Source of the DNA: Thiotrichales bacterium
GTDB lineage: Bacteria; Pseudomonadota; Gammaproteobacteria; Beggiatoales; Beggiatoaceae
Direction of reading: 5' to 3'
Assembly (NCBI GenBank): GCA_016744475.1
Contig: JADGEH010000033.1
Span: forward strand, 1-44,772
Length of the DNA: 44,772 nt
Shown here piece by piece: positions 7,595 through 16,877 of the stretch. The translations under genes were made by a program, and so were the position numbers. The notes beneath the pieces are model-generated. The model ran no database searches and was not told the origin of the DNA. It was given only the letters and a program-made list of their open reading frames with translations. Position 1 is the stretch's first letter; each line of letters opens with the position of its first letter.

Positions 7595-10500
7595 TTATTC
7601 AAAAAATTTATAGTCAGAGTTGTTTTCATCAATGAGCAAAGAGCAATTACGGGGTACAGCAGTGGGTGTGTTGACTGTTACACTATTAGCAATATGGAGT
7701 GAAGAAGTGAGAGAAGGAACTGTCGTTACTTTACCGACTATATAAGGTTCTAATCCATAAGGGCTGGTGGGCCCTGGAGGAGACGCATCAATAGAATTAA
7801 AATCACTCGCTAAACCAATCAGTTCAAACATGGTTTTAGCAATGGACTCAGAACCTGACACAACGGTACGTGCCTGAATTTCTAATTCAATATAATGAGC
7901 ATATTCCTGTGGATATAACACTTTAAAGTCAGCGAAGCCACTTTCATTCGTTGTGATAATAGCGGGCTCAAAGGTGGCTACATTTCTAGGGTCTAAAATA
8001 CCATTAAGATTGCGATCTTCGCCTGGATCAATCAAGGCATCTTTATCATCATCTTCATTAATACAAAGGTAAGTTTTTAATGTAGCCCAGGCATCTCCGG
8101 TGGCATTGAGCACCCGGTGACCCGTGTAATAATTTTTAGGAATAGCCGATAAAGTGAGTTCGGCATTACTAATAGGTGCGCCATTGACATCGGTCACTAA
8201 CACAGTATAGGGATAAGCGTAACGACTCGGATCAGGCTCTTCAATCGTATTACCCGTACCTAATATGATAAAGGCTTCACGTTGTGCCACTGTTACTTTT
8301 ACTTCTCCACGCACTGCTGTGTTGCTACGCAGCTCAGCAGTGATCGCTACACCATCAGCCGCTGTGGGTGAGTTTCCGGAAATAAAGATAGTGGTCGCAC
8401 GACCAAATTGATCCGTCACCGTATTGGCTTGAGTGAGACGGCCTGCTGCGCTATCGCTGACCGAGAAGTTCACCACCTGTTCGGGAACGAGATTATCATT
8501 AGCATCACGAACCACAGCAATAATTTCACTTTGTTGGCTGTCAGAACCTAAAGAATTTACACCAATACTGGCTGGGCTGGCTTGTAAAGTAATATTGTCA
8601 GCTTGGTCTGGAATAAAGCCCACTGTAAGAGATTCAGTCACTCCATCAGTGGTTTCTACGCTGACTAACGCAGCCCCTACATTATCAGCACATAAATAGA
8701 AACTACCATGGTACTCAAACCCAGCGGGTGCTTGGTTAGGCGTTGGGCTGATATTAATTGACCGTGTGGAAAAACCATTAACAAAATCACAAGCAGCGCT
8801 GGTGCTGATATGACCACGAGTCGTGGAAACAATCACTTGCCCCGCTATTTCCGGTGTGATGTTAATGCCAAACTGTGCGGTATTTAGCAATTTAATATTG
8901 CCTGTAAATGCGCTATCAAAAGGCGTAATCGTGACCACACGTTGCGCATCAATAACCTCGATACTGGCCTGTGTCGTTGCTCCTAAACCACTCACACTTA
9001 AGACATCCTGTCCTGCAACATTAAATTGAATCTTGACCGATACGCGCCCTTGTGAATCCGTATCACAATTTAATTGAGTATTTGAGACGGTGGTGCATGG
9101 AGACGTACTGGCATCAAGAACAAAACTACTATTACTGCCATTGCCTAAATTTAGGTTCAAAGCGCCATTAGGGATAGGTTTGTCATTTGCGTCAGTCAGT
9201 GTCATCACGTAGGTATTTAATTTACCAACAGTCGTTTTATTCACCCCATTAATGCCTATTTTGGTGCCGGCAATATTCACTGTCACACTGGCACACAAAG
9301 GATTAGTCGCCACAGTTGCAATATTACAATCTTCTCCATCGACACCTGCAATCACTGTCACGGTACGGTTATTAGGGTCTCCACCTGTGCGCAAACGCGC
9401 CTGAGCCAAGCCAGAACTGTTTGTGATACTGGGATCGGTGGCACCATTTACGACCAAAGCTTCAATTAGACCAGAATCGACGCTGAAATTGATTTTTGCA
9501 TTCGCAAAGGGCGTGTTAGCCGTGGTTTTAGCCAATGCAGAAATCATCACGCCATCAACAGGGTTGTCTGAAGATAATTCAGGATTGCTAGACAGCAAAG
9601 TTAGGGAAGCTGGCTGTGTTGTTGCCGCTGTGAGAAATGTGAGTGTGACCGTATTACTACTGACATTATCATCAGTGGCGGTAACTTGTAAGCTGCCTGC
9701 TGTAGTACTGGTTAAAGTAAGGTCAAAAGCACCATTGCTTTCAGTTTGACCTTCATTTGCACCATTAAAAACATATAAAGGCCCAGGTTGGTCAATGGCA
9801 CTAACATCCAATCTCACAGCCACACCAGGTAAAGCTCTATCACTAGAATCAAATGCTAAAACCCGTAACGTGATGGTATCAGTACCATCAGAAATATCAT
9901 TATTAGGATCCGGCAGAGCGGGGTTATTAAAAGCTTCCAGACGTAATGAAGCAGGTACATCACTTCCTGGTGTATTCGCTGTGGTGAAATTCAAAAACAG
10001 ATTAGGATTTGAATTGACTGTTTTACCTGAAGGTTCAAAAGCAGTGGCAATAATTTCTACTTGTTCGGCTTCGGTGTTGGTGACTGTGGTCGCAAACACA
10101 CCATTATTAGCTGTCACCCCTGCAGCTTCACCAAAAATAGCACCACTACTGCTAGAAGCCGTTGCCATGACCACTCGTATATCGCTGATCGGTACACCAT
10201 TAGCGTCTCGTACAATGGTGGCAAGATTAACGCTTTTTTGGCCATCTGCCGTTTGGGTTTTGACATCTGAAGTCAGAGTCACATTGGCGATAGGGGTATC
10301 GGCTGAATTGGATAATGGCTCAATAAATACAAAGGTCTCCACTGCACCAATAATATTGCTGTAATCCGGTGCTATAAAAGTCAAATCAACCCCACCGACT
10401 TCCGTGCTACTAAATTTAAAGGCTGCCGAGCCATTGTCATCAGTCACTGCCTCCATATAGGCATTGCCTGTACTGGGGTCTGCATCAAATTTACGCAACA

Positions 10501-12655
10501 AAGCGCGTGGAGAAGAACTACTTAATGCCAGCTTCACACCTTTAATGGGCGTATTGTTTTTATCTCTCACCGTAGCAAATAGATTATAAGCACTGATGCC
10601 ATCGGCATAGACTTCAGTCGTGAGGTTTGAAATCAACACCGTCAATTGTGTGGGTTCGCTATCTGATCCAGAAGCGCTCACAAAGCTCAGGTCAATGACT
10701 TTATCTTCATGTAAAACGTTGTTGACAATCGGGGTGATCTTAAAGACACCGACTAAATCACTACGCACTTGAGTGGTAAAACGCCCTGCTTCGTCAGTAG
10801 TACCTGTTGTGGGTGATAAATTCAGTGCAGAGACAGGCACAATAAAACCAACGTTGACACCTACGACGGGAGAGTTATTAGTATCTTTAACGGTGACAGT
10901 GACTAATGCCGCATCCACCCCATTAGCTAATGTGCCATTGGTATTACCCGCCACCTCGGTAATGATTTGGCTAACATCGGTATTAATGTTGTCGGAGCGA
11001 AAGCTAATTGTTTGGGTTTTAGTTAGCACGCCTTCGCCTTGTCCGGCTTTAACCGTCAACACAACATCCTCTTCCACTGTATTGGTGACTGAAAACTCAA
11101 ACTTAGCGCTAGGGCCTGTTGAACCTAATAGATTATCTACCACCGCCGTTGCAGAATTCGTATCTATTGTAATGTTGACATCAGGAATCGGTACATTAGC
11201 TTCATCTCTAGCCACCGCAATGACCTTAATCGTTGCATTGCCATTCGGCAACGCTGGATTGTTGACCACGATTAAATCTAAAGAAATAGGGCTTTGTGGG
11301 GCGCTGGCCGTAAAATTCAAAGTCACAGGAGTCGCCGCATAACCATCGATCACTGGAGTGATTGTTGTAGAGCCAGGAATTGAACTCACCATATTCACCT
11401 TAAACATGCCATTGGCATCTGTGGCTGAAGGCATAAACAAAGCGACTGCGGGTGAATTGGGTTCAAAAAATAAAGAGGCGGGTATTCCTTCTAAAGGAAA
11501 ACCTTGAGCATCTTGCACGCGCACTTGCACGGTCGCAGGATTTAAACCATTGGCGGGTTGTCCATTATTAATCACAATGGTTTCACTAATCGTGGCACCG
11601 AAATGGATAATAAGGCTACCTCCTCCCGTAATATTTAAATTGCCTAGAGTGTCATCTACTCCCACACTGACTAACACGCTACCAACTGCATTAGCAGTGA
11701 TCGTCACTTCAGCATTACCGCTACTATCTGTTACAGGGGTGGTATTACTCACAGTGGTTCCAGATGAAGCAGACACAATTAAAGGAATACCTACACGAGG
11801 AAGGCTGTTCTCATCACGAACAGAAAAACGCACTGTAGCAGTAGACATCCCTGCAGGCACAATGGAAGGTGCTCCATAAGAAATAGTGCCACTGGTAGTA
11901 CCTGTACCAACATCTATAAAGTTCAAAGTTGCTGGGTTTGCGGCATGACTATCTATCAAGGGAGTAACTGTCGTAGCACCAGGAATTGAACTCACTACAT
12001 CCACCGTAAACATACCATTCGCATCTGTGGCTGTGGGCATAGACAGAGCGACTGCGGGTGAATTGGTTTCAAAAAACAAAGAAGCTGGTACCCCTTCCAA
12101 AGGAAAACCTTGAGCATTTTGCACGCGTACTTGTACTGTTGCTGCATCTTTACCATTGGCGAGTTGTCCATTATTAATCACAATGGTTTCACTAATCGTG
12201 GCACCGAAATGGATAGTAAAGCTAGTTCCTAAAAAAACAATTCCATTGTCTAAAGTTTCATCTTCTGCCACACTGACTAATACACTACCGACTGTATTAG
12301 AAGTGATCGTCACTTCAGCATTACCGCTACTATCTGTTACGGGGGAGGTATTACTCACTGTAGCCCCAGATGAAGCAGTCACAATTAAAGGAATGCCTCC
12401 TCTAAGAACGCGATCAGGAATAGCCTGATCGCGCACAGAAAAACTCACTGTGGCAGTAGAAATACCAACCGGCACAATGGTAGGGGCTTCATGAAGAATA
12501 GTTCCCTGTATCCCTGTGGGAGTATCCGTGGGAGTATCCGTGGGAGTATCCGTGGGAGTATCCGTTGTTGCTTCTGGAAACGCACCACCGCCACTACAAC
12601 CAGAAATGAGTACAAATAAAACCAGCCATAACCACTTGCTATGTTGCTGCCACAT
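7595..12655 (-). CDS. Giant Ig-like (Big_1/invasin type) repeat lipoprotein linked to pilQ
   Basis: 1686 residues. AAGGAG precedes the ATG at 12655. The N-terminus is a lipoprotein signal with lipobox LISGC (Cys about residue 20), followed by an acidic Thr-Pro linker made of four DTPT repeats. The rest is a chain of about a dozen beta-sandwich repeats with the Big_1 pattern: a DG or NG turn, then an alternating strand, then a motif like VRDANGVPISD, and later ADG or SSGNAEVTIT. The first two repeats are duplicated as a unit of about 200 residues (roughly 50-245 and 256-450) with high identity. Near residue 1560 a DDDKDALIDPGEDRNLNGIL stretch resembles paired calcium loops. It starts 47 bases after the pilQ stop and probably shares its transcript. 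Outer-membrane-anchored adhesin or pilus-associated stalk is inferred, not shown. Confidence 0.85.
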   Translation of the reverse strand: MWQQHSKWLWLVLFVLISGCSGGGAFPEATTDTPTDTPTDTPTDTPTGIQGTILHEAPTIVPVGISTATVSFSVRDQAIPDRVLRGGIPLIVTASSGATVSNTSPVTDSSGNAEVTITSNTVGSVLVSVAEDETLDNGIVFLGTSFTIHFGATISETIVINNGQLANGKDAATVQVRVQNAQGFPLEGVPASLFFETNSPAVALSMPTATDANGMFTVDVVSSIPGATTVTPLIDSHAANPATLNFIDVGTGTTSGTISYGAPSIVPAGMSTATVRFSVRDENSLPRVGIPLIVSASSGTTVSNTTPVTDSSGNAEVTITANAVGSVLVSVGVDDTLGNLNITGGGSLIIHFGATISETIVINNGQPANGLNPATVQVRVQDAQGFPLEGIPASLFFEPNSPAVALFMPSATDANGMFKVNMVSSIPGSTTITPVIDGYAATPVTLNFTASAPQSPISLDLIVVNNPALPNGNATIKVIAVARDEANVPIPDVNITIDTNSATAVVDNLLGSTGPSAKFEFSVTNTVEEDVVLTVKAGQGEGVLTKTQTISFRSDNINTDVSQIITEVAGNTNGTLANGVDAALVTVTVKDTNNSPVVGVNVGFIVPVSALNLSPTTGTTDEAGRFTTQVRSDLVGVFKITPIVNNVLHEDKVIDLSFVSASGSDSEPTQLTVLISNLTTEVYADGISAYNLFATVRDKNNTPIKGVKLALSSSSPRALLRKFDADPSTGNAYMEAVTDDNGSAAFKFSSTEVGGVDLTFIAPDYSNIIGAVETFVFIEPLSNSADTPIANVTLTSDVKTQTADGQKSVNLATIVRDANGVPISDIRVVMATASSSSGAIFGEAAGVTANNGVFATTVTNTEAEQVEIIATAFEPSGKTVNSNPNLFLNFTTANTPGSDVPASLRLEAFNNPALPDPNNDISDGTDTITLRVLAFDSSDRALPGVAVRLDVSAIDQPGPLYVFNGANEGQTESNGAFDLTLTSTTAGSLQVTATDDNVSSNTVTLTFLTAATTQPASLTLLSSNPELSSDNPVDGVMISALAKTTANTPFANAKINFSVDSGLIEALVVNGATDPSITNSSGLAQARLRTGGDPNNRTVTVIAGVDGEDCNIATVATNPLCASVTVNIAGTKIGINGVNKTTVGKLNTYVMTLTDANDKPIPNGALNLNLGNGSNSSFVLDASTSPCTTVSNTQLNCDTDSQGRVSVKIQFNVAGQDVLSVSGLGATTQASIEVIDAQRVVTITPFDSAFTGNIKLLNTAQFGINITPEIAGQVIVSTTRGHISTSAACDFVNGFSTRSINISPTPNQAPAGFEYHGSFYLCADNVGAALVSVETTDGVTESLTVGFIPDQADNITLQASPASIGVNSLGSDSQQSEIIAVVRDANDNLVPEQVVNFSVSDSAAGRLTQANTVTDQFGRATTIFISGNSPTAADGVAITAELRSNTAVRGEVKVTVAQREAFIILGTGNTIEEPDPSRYAYPYTVLVTDVNGAPISNAELTLSAIPKNYYTGHRVLNATGDAWATLKTYLCINEDDDKDALIDPGEDRNLNGILDPRNVATFEPAIITTNESGFADFKVLYPQEYAHYIELEIQARTVVSGSESIAKTMFELIGLASDFNSIDASPPGPTSPYGLEPYIVGKVTTVPSLTSSLHIANSVTVNTPTAVPRNCSLLIDENNSDYKFFE
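12516..12563. repeat. In-frame 12-bp tandem repeat (four units) in the lipoprotein linker
   Basis: Four perfect copies of GTGGGAGTATCC encode the repeated Asp-Thr-Pro-Thr linker just after the lipidated cysteine of the Ig-repeat protein. Copy-number change would lengthen or shorten the linker without shifting the frame. Confidence 0.9.
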
Positions 12656-12702
12656 GAATAAATCTCCTTATAAACAAAACCATATTAAAAAGCATAGATT
12701 TT

Positions 12703-14895
12703 CTAAGAAGCATTCTCTTGTAAAATCTTAGGTGTTACAAAAATCAATAACTCTTGTTTAGCATTACTCACTTGCTTGTTCTTAAACAAATAGCCAATCA
12801 CTGGCAAGTCTGCAAAAAACGGTATTCGTTTGGTCGAGTTATTTTGTGTTTGTTCATAAACCCCTCCCAAAACAATGGTTTCACCATTAGCTACTAATAC
12901 TTGGGTTTCTAACATACGAGTTTCAAAGCTACCCGTGGTAGCACCCGGTTGAGGGTTATCTTTAGTTACACGCAAATCCATTAATACCCTATCATCAGGT
13001 GTAATTTGAGGTTTTACTTTAAGTTCTAGCACCGCTTTTTTAAATACAGGTAAAGCCGCTTGATTAACCGCAGGAATACCAAAAACCGCCACTTCTACCC
13101 CTTGACTGACAGTCGCTTCAGTTTGATTAGACGTAATAATACGAGGACTAGAAACAATTTGGCCTTTGCCTTCACTTTGCAAAGCACTTAACTCAAGTTG
13201 CAATAAATAAGTACCCACTTTACCGACAGCCAGGCCAAAAATAGCGGGCAACGATGTGGTATCAGCAGGATTAGCGGGCAAATCAACGATGAATGCATTT
13301 CCTGGTGTACTTGCATTACGGTTAGTTGAGCTATTACTGGTGCTAATACTCCACTCTCGATTATTGCCAAACCGACCATTCGTGGTTTGTCCAAAAGCGA
13401 TGCCTAAATCTTTTGCAAAACTATCACTGGCTATCACCACGCGGGACTCAATTAATACTTGTTTGACAGGTCTATCCAATTCTTTAATGACTCTACGAAT
13501 ATCATCTAGTCGATCAGCAGTATCCTGAACTAATAAGGTATTCGTGCGAGGATCAACGGAAACAGTGCCGCGATCAGAAAGAAATGAATGCGCATCATGA
13601 CCACTGGCTTTAGAACGCAGTAACTCTTTGAAATCATCAGCTTTAGAATAATTAATTTGAATAAACTCAGTAATAACGGGTTCTAAATCCTTTAATTTCT
13701 TCATGTTCTCCAATTTTTCTTGGCGTCTTTGATCAATATTTTTTTGGAAATCCACTGTTCTTACATTGCCAATTTCCTCATATCCCAAACCATTAGCATG
13801 TAAAATAATATCCCAAGCTTGATCAATAGGAACATTTTTAAGACGTAAAGACACTGTCGTATCTTTAACGGTATTAGGCACCACAATATTTTTGCTTTGC
13901 AAATCTGCCAGTAAAGATAATACTGAACCCACATTAATACTGCTGAAGTTAAAAGAGATTTTTTGTCCCTTATATTCCTTTTTACTAATATCCAGTTTAT
14001 CGGTAGGTTGTTCCACTTTTTGCTTGATTTCAAGAAAGTATTTATTATCGGTTTGATAACTCAAATGCTCAAAGGCACCTGTGGTTTTTATCGTCATGAC
14101 AACATCACGTAAATTAGCATTTTGACGTGTATCAATAGTGGTGACAGGGGTCGCAAAATCAGTGACTTCTAATGTACGATCTAAAGTTTCAGGCAACTCA
14201 ACATCACGCAAATATAATTTAATATTTCGACCTTCCTGTTCCATATTGATAATGGCGTTAGTGACAGACAAGGTGACTACTACACGTCCACCACCATCTT
14301 CAGTACGACGGAAATCAATGTTTTCGATTTGCGGAGCAATAGATGAAGTGGTCAAATCAAAAGGTGTGGAGTCAGGGGTAGGTATTAGAGATGAGGTGAA
14401 TCCTTGCGGCATTGCAGGTGTTGTTGAGACAGCTTGAGTCACCGCAGATTCAGCTTGAGTGCCTACTGAAATAATGAGTCGTTGATCAACGGTAAATACT
14501 TCATAAGGAACAGAGCGAATCAAGTCCAATACAACTCGAGTACGTTGATTGGCTTCAACGACATCCACCGCATTAACAATGCCTACACCAATTTTATGAT
14601 GTTTTTTAAGCATAGACTGGACTTGAGGAAAGTCCAATACAATGCGAGCGGGGTTATCAATAGGAAAGTGCTGAGGTACAGCAATGGGTTCACTGAAATC
14701 AAATGATAATTCAATTAAATTACCCGGCAAAACAGAATAATTGACACCCGTTAATTGTGTGTCAGCAGCCACATTATAAGGCTGAATGCATAAGTATACC
14801 AAGAACATAAAAACGCTCCAGCGAAAGCTGAAAAAGCATTTATCTGTGATGAAGGATAACGGAACAGGCTGAGCCTGATTAATATTGCTATTCAT
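12703..14895 (-). CDS. pilQ: Type IV pilus secretin PilQ
   Basis: 730 residues. Signal segment FMFLVYLCIQPYNVAA (about 30-44), then two AMIN peptidoglycan-binding domains (about 48-135 and 190-285). An STN-type module follows (about 310-380, ISFNFSSINVGSVLSLLADL), then an N1/secretin_N module with VDPRTNTLLVQDT, and the secretin barrel (about 480-727). The barrel has the signature SQGVEVAVFGIPAVNQAALP, the lip segment RIPFFADLPVIGYLFK and the final strand QELLIFVTPKIL. It forms the outer-membrane pore for type IV pili. AGAGG lies upstream of the ATG. It is preceded by a 137-base gap after pilP and followed by the Ig-repeat lipoprotein rather than aroK/aroB. Confidence 0.97.
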   Translation of the reverse strand: MNSNINQAQPVPLSFITDKCFFSFRWSVFMFLVYLCIQPYNVAADTQLTGVNYSVLPGNLIELSFDFSEPIAVPQHFPIDNPARIVLDFPQVQSMLKKHHKIGVGIVNAVDVVEANQRTRVVLDLIRSVPYEVFTVDQRLIISVGTQAESAVTQAVSTTPAMPQGFTSSLIPTPDSTPFDLTTSSIAPQIENIDFRRTEDGGGRVVVTLSVTNAIINMEQEGRNIKLYLRDVELPETLDRTLEVTDFATPVTTIDTRQNANLRDVVMTIKTTGAFEHLSYQTDNKYFLEIKQKVEQPTDKLDISKKEYKGQKISFNFSSINVGSVLSLLADLQSKNIVVPNTVKDTTVSLRLKNVPIDQAWDIILHANGLGYEEIGNVRTVDFQKNIDQRRQEKLENMKKLKDLEPVITEFIQINYSKADDFKELLRSKASGHDAHSFLSDRGTVSVDPRTNTLLVQDTADRLDDIRRVIKELDRPVKQVLIESRVVIASDSFAKDLGIAFGQTTNGRFGNNREWSISTSNSSTNRNASTPGNAFIVDLPANPADTTSLPAIFGLAVGKVGTYLLQLELSALQSEGKGQIVSSPRIITSNQTEATVSQGVEVAVFGIPAVNQAALPVFKKAVLELKVKPQITPDDRVLMDLRVTKDNPQPGATTGSFETRMLETQVLVANGETIVLGGVYEQTQNNSTKRIPFFADLPVIGYLFKNKQVSNAKQELLIFVTPKILQENAS

Positions 14896-15032
14896 TATTA
14901 ACCTCTCTGCATGTATTGCAAAGTTATGTAATATTCCTTAGAACTGATCGATGTTACGTACAAGCTTCTTGTCAGCCTGTAAATATGAAAATTTATATGG
15001 CTAGGTATTCACCGCACAATGCAGCTAAACAT

Positions 15033-15626
15033 TTATTGTGCATTTGGATTATAGATATGAATTTTTCGCATCTCTTCACGGTAACAGCTACCCATTTCAT
15101 CTTCTATGGGCAACATTTCAACAATATCTAATTCACGTTCAGTAATGGCAATAATCTTACCAAAATGCTCCCCTAGCCTATCATTCACTTTTACTTTATG
15201 AACCATGTGTGCTTTATCCGGTTCTTGAATCAAACCCCACATTTCACCTTTTAAATTTAAAGTGCCGACGACTAATAATGAATCTATCGGGAATTTTTCT
15301 AATGGATGCTTATTGACATAAATATCGGGCTGCTTACAGTCAGGGCGCAAAGGTTCATCATTCTGTTCAAGCGCCACGTCTATTTTACGTAAATTCACTT
15401 TGTTGAAATTTTCAAATGGATTTTCTTTTTCACATTGAAATAAAACAACGGGTTCAGGTGGGAAAGGAGGTAAAGGAGTCAGTGGCGAAGGTTCTTCCTT
15501 TTTTATCTGGGCAACATGCGCTTCTAAATCACTCAAATCTTCTTTTACACAGCCCATTAAAAATGACAGGCTTATGATGAATGATAAGCGGAAAAAACTA
15601 GGCGTTAATCGGAAGAAACGTATCAT
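15033..15626 (-). CDS. pilP: Type IV pilus inner-membrane lipoprotein PilP
   Basis: 197 residues. Lipoprotein signal with lipobox SFLMGC (Cys about residue 26), then a Pro-rich flexible linker (PLTPLPPFPPEPVV) and the compact beta-domain of PilP (about 105-195; LEKFPIDSLLVVGTLNLKG, then KAHMVHKVKVNDRLGEHFGK). It bridges PilN/PilO in the inner membrane and the PilQ N-domains. Its ATG overlaps the end of pilO by four bases, implying translational coupling. Confidence 0.95.
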   Translation of the reverse strand: MIRFFRLTPSFFRLSFIISLSFLMGCVKEDLSDLEAHVAQIKKEEPSPLTPLPPFPPEPVVLFQCEKENPFENFNKVNLRKIDVALEQNDEPLRPDCKQPDIYVNKHPLEKFPIDSLLVVGTLNLKGEMWGLIQEPDKAHMVHKVKVNDRLGEHFGKIIAITERELDIVEMLPIEDEMGSCYREEMRKIHIYNPNAQ

Positions 15627-16225
15627 TTTTTCTTATCCTTGGAATCTTCCAAACGATAAATCTTTGCCACTACATCCATTTTCAATAGAGATGTATTAGG
15701 TTCTGCTTCTGATATTTTAATATTATGCTGAGTGACAATACGTTCCATTTTAGACACATCAGAAACGAAATTACCTAATGCGGCATAGGTGCCTGTGAGT
15801 ACTAAATCAATAGGCAATTCTTTATAAAACTGTTTACCTGAACGTTCTTTTTGCAGCTTAAATAATTTAACATCTAAACCATTTGCTTGCGCAGTTAATG
15901 AGATGTCACGTAATAGATCAGCTACTTCTGCTTCAGTCGGTAAACGTCGCAATAACTCAGTAAAAATCTCACGAATGGAAGCGAGTTGTTCTTTAAGTTG
16001 CTCTAAAGAATTAGCCTTTCTCTGCTTACGATCAAAGTCTTGAACCAGAGTCATTTCCTCATCTTCAAGTGTTTTCAAAGCGTCTAATTGTTTTTGTGTA
16101 ATAAACCAATAACCCGCACCTAAAGCCACTACGCAGATCAATAAAATAATCACCGCTTTAACAAGAACGGGCCAGTTCCCAAAATTTTGGGGATCAAGGT
16201 TTTGAAATTCATCTAAATTCATCAT
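15623..16225 (-). CDS. pilO: Type IV pilus alignment protein PilO
   Basis: 200 residues. Short cytoplasmic N-terminus, one membrane segment (about 22-42, PVLVKAVIILLICVVALGAGYWF), coiled coil with QLKEQLASIREIFTELLRRLP (about 50-95), then the ferredoxin-like periplasmic domain ending about residue 195. It pairs with PilN in the alignment subcomplex. Its ATG follows the pilN stop with no gap. Confidence 0.95.
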   Translation of the reverse strand: MMNLDEFQNLDPQNFGNWPVLVKAVIILLICVVALGAGYWFITQKQLDALKTLEDEEMTLVQDFDRKQRKANSLEQLKEQLASIREIFTELLRRLPTEAEVADLLRDISLTAQANGLDVKLFKLQKERSGKQFYKELPIDLVLTGTYAALGNFVSDVSKMERIVTQHNIKISEAEPNTSLLKMDVVAKIYRLEDSKDKKK

Positions 16226-16813
16226 TCACCTCAAGTTAGCCTCAAGTTCATCTTTCTTTTTCTGCTCATCAATTTCTTCTGGGGAAATTTGTTGTACATT
16301 TAATCTGAATTCTCGGTTCTTTTCATTTTTGTCAATTTCTTGTACTAATTCAAGGTCTGGATTACGTAACCATTTTGAGTTGGATAAATTATCCATTAAG
16401 CTAGACACCCGCGCTGGTGATTGAGCTTCACCATCAAGCGCAATAGCATAATCTTCCTGTGTCATTCCTCGATAATAAACACCATCAGGAATTTTGCAGA
16501 TTTCATTAAATAAATAAACCGCTTCAGGGCGGCTTAATTGTAATTTTTCAATCACTTTTATACGTTTTTCAACATTGGCTTTTTCGGCTTCTAATTCTTC
16601 AATTTCTTTAATTTTTCCTTTTGCCACCGTAATAGCACTTTTCAAAAAATCATTCCGTGATTGTTGATAGCTGATTAAAGTATTAATATACATATAGATG
16701 CCGAAGAAAATGGCACCACAAATGGCCAGTGCAATGCCTGTCATCATGAAAAAACGAATTTCTCGTTCTTTCTTCAGTACATCACGCCAAGGTAATAAAT
16801 TAATATGTGCCAT
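16226..16813 (-). CDS. pilN: Type IV pilus assembly protein PilN
   Basis: 195 residues. It begins AHINLLPWRDVLKKERE, the conserved PilN cytoplasmic motif that binds the groove of PilM. One membrane segment follows (about 22-44), then a coiled coil (about 55-100) and a Fimbrial_PilN ferredoxin-like domain. The C-terminus is charged and Lys/Glu-rich. It lies 64 bases downstream of pilM. Confidence 0.95.
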   Translation of the reverse strand: MAHINLLPWRDVLKKEREIRFFMMTGIALAICGAIFFGIYMYINTLISYQQSRNDFLKSAITVAKGKIKEIEELEAEKANVEKRIKVIEKLQLSRPEAVYLFNEICKIPDGVYYRGMTQEDYAIALDGEAQSPARVSSLMDNLSNSKWLRNPDLELVQEIDKNEKNREFRLNVQQISPEEIDEQKKKDELEANLR

Positions 16814-16877
16814 TATGCAAAACTCGTATGTGTATCAACTGATGTAATGCCTGAAATATACACTATAGACATCATCA

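Noticed and set aside
9795-12428. Long plus-strand frames opposite the Ig-repeat gene (up to 189 codons)
   Set aside because: Antisense shadows of a repetitive Thr/Val/Ala-rich gene; they repeat with the same period as the Ig domains.
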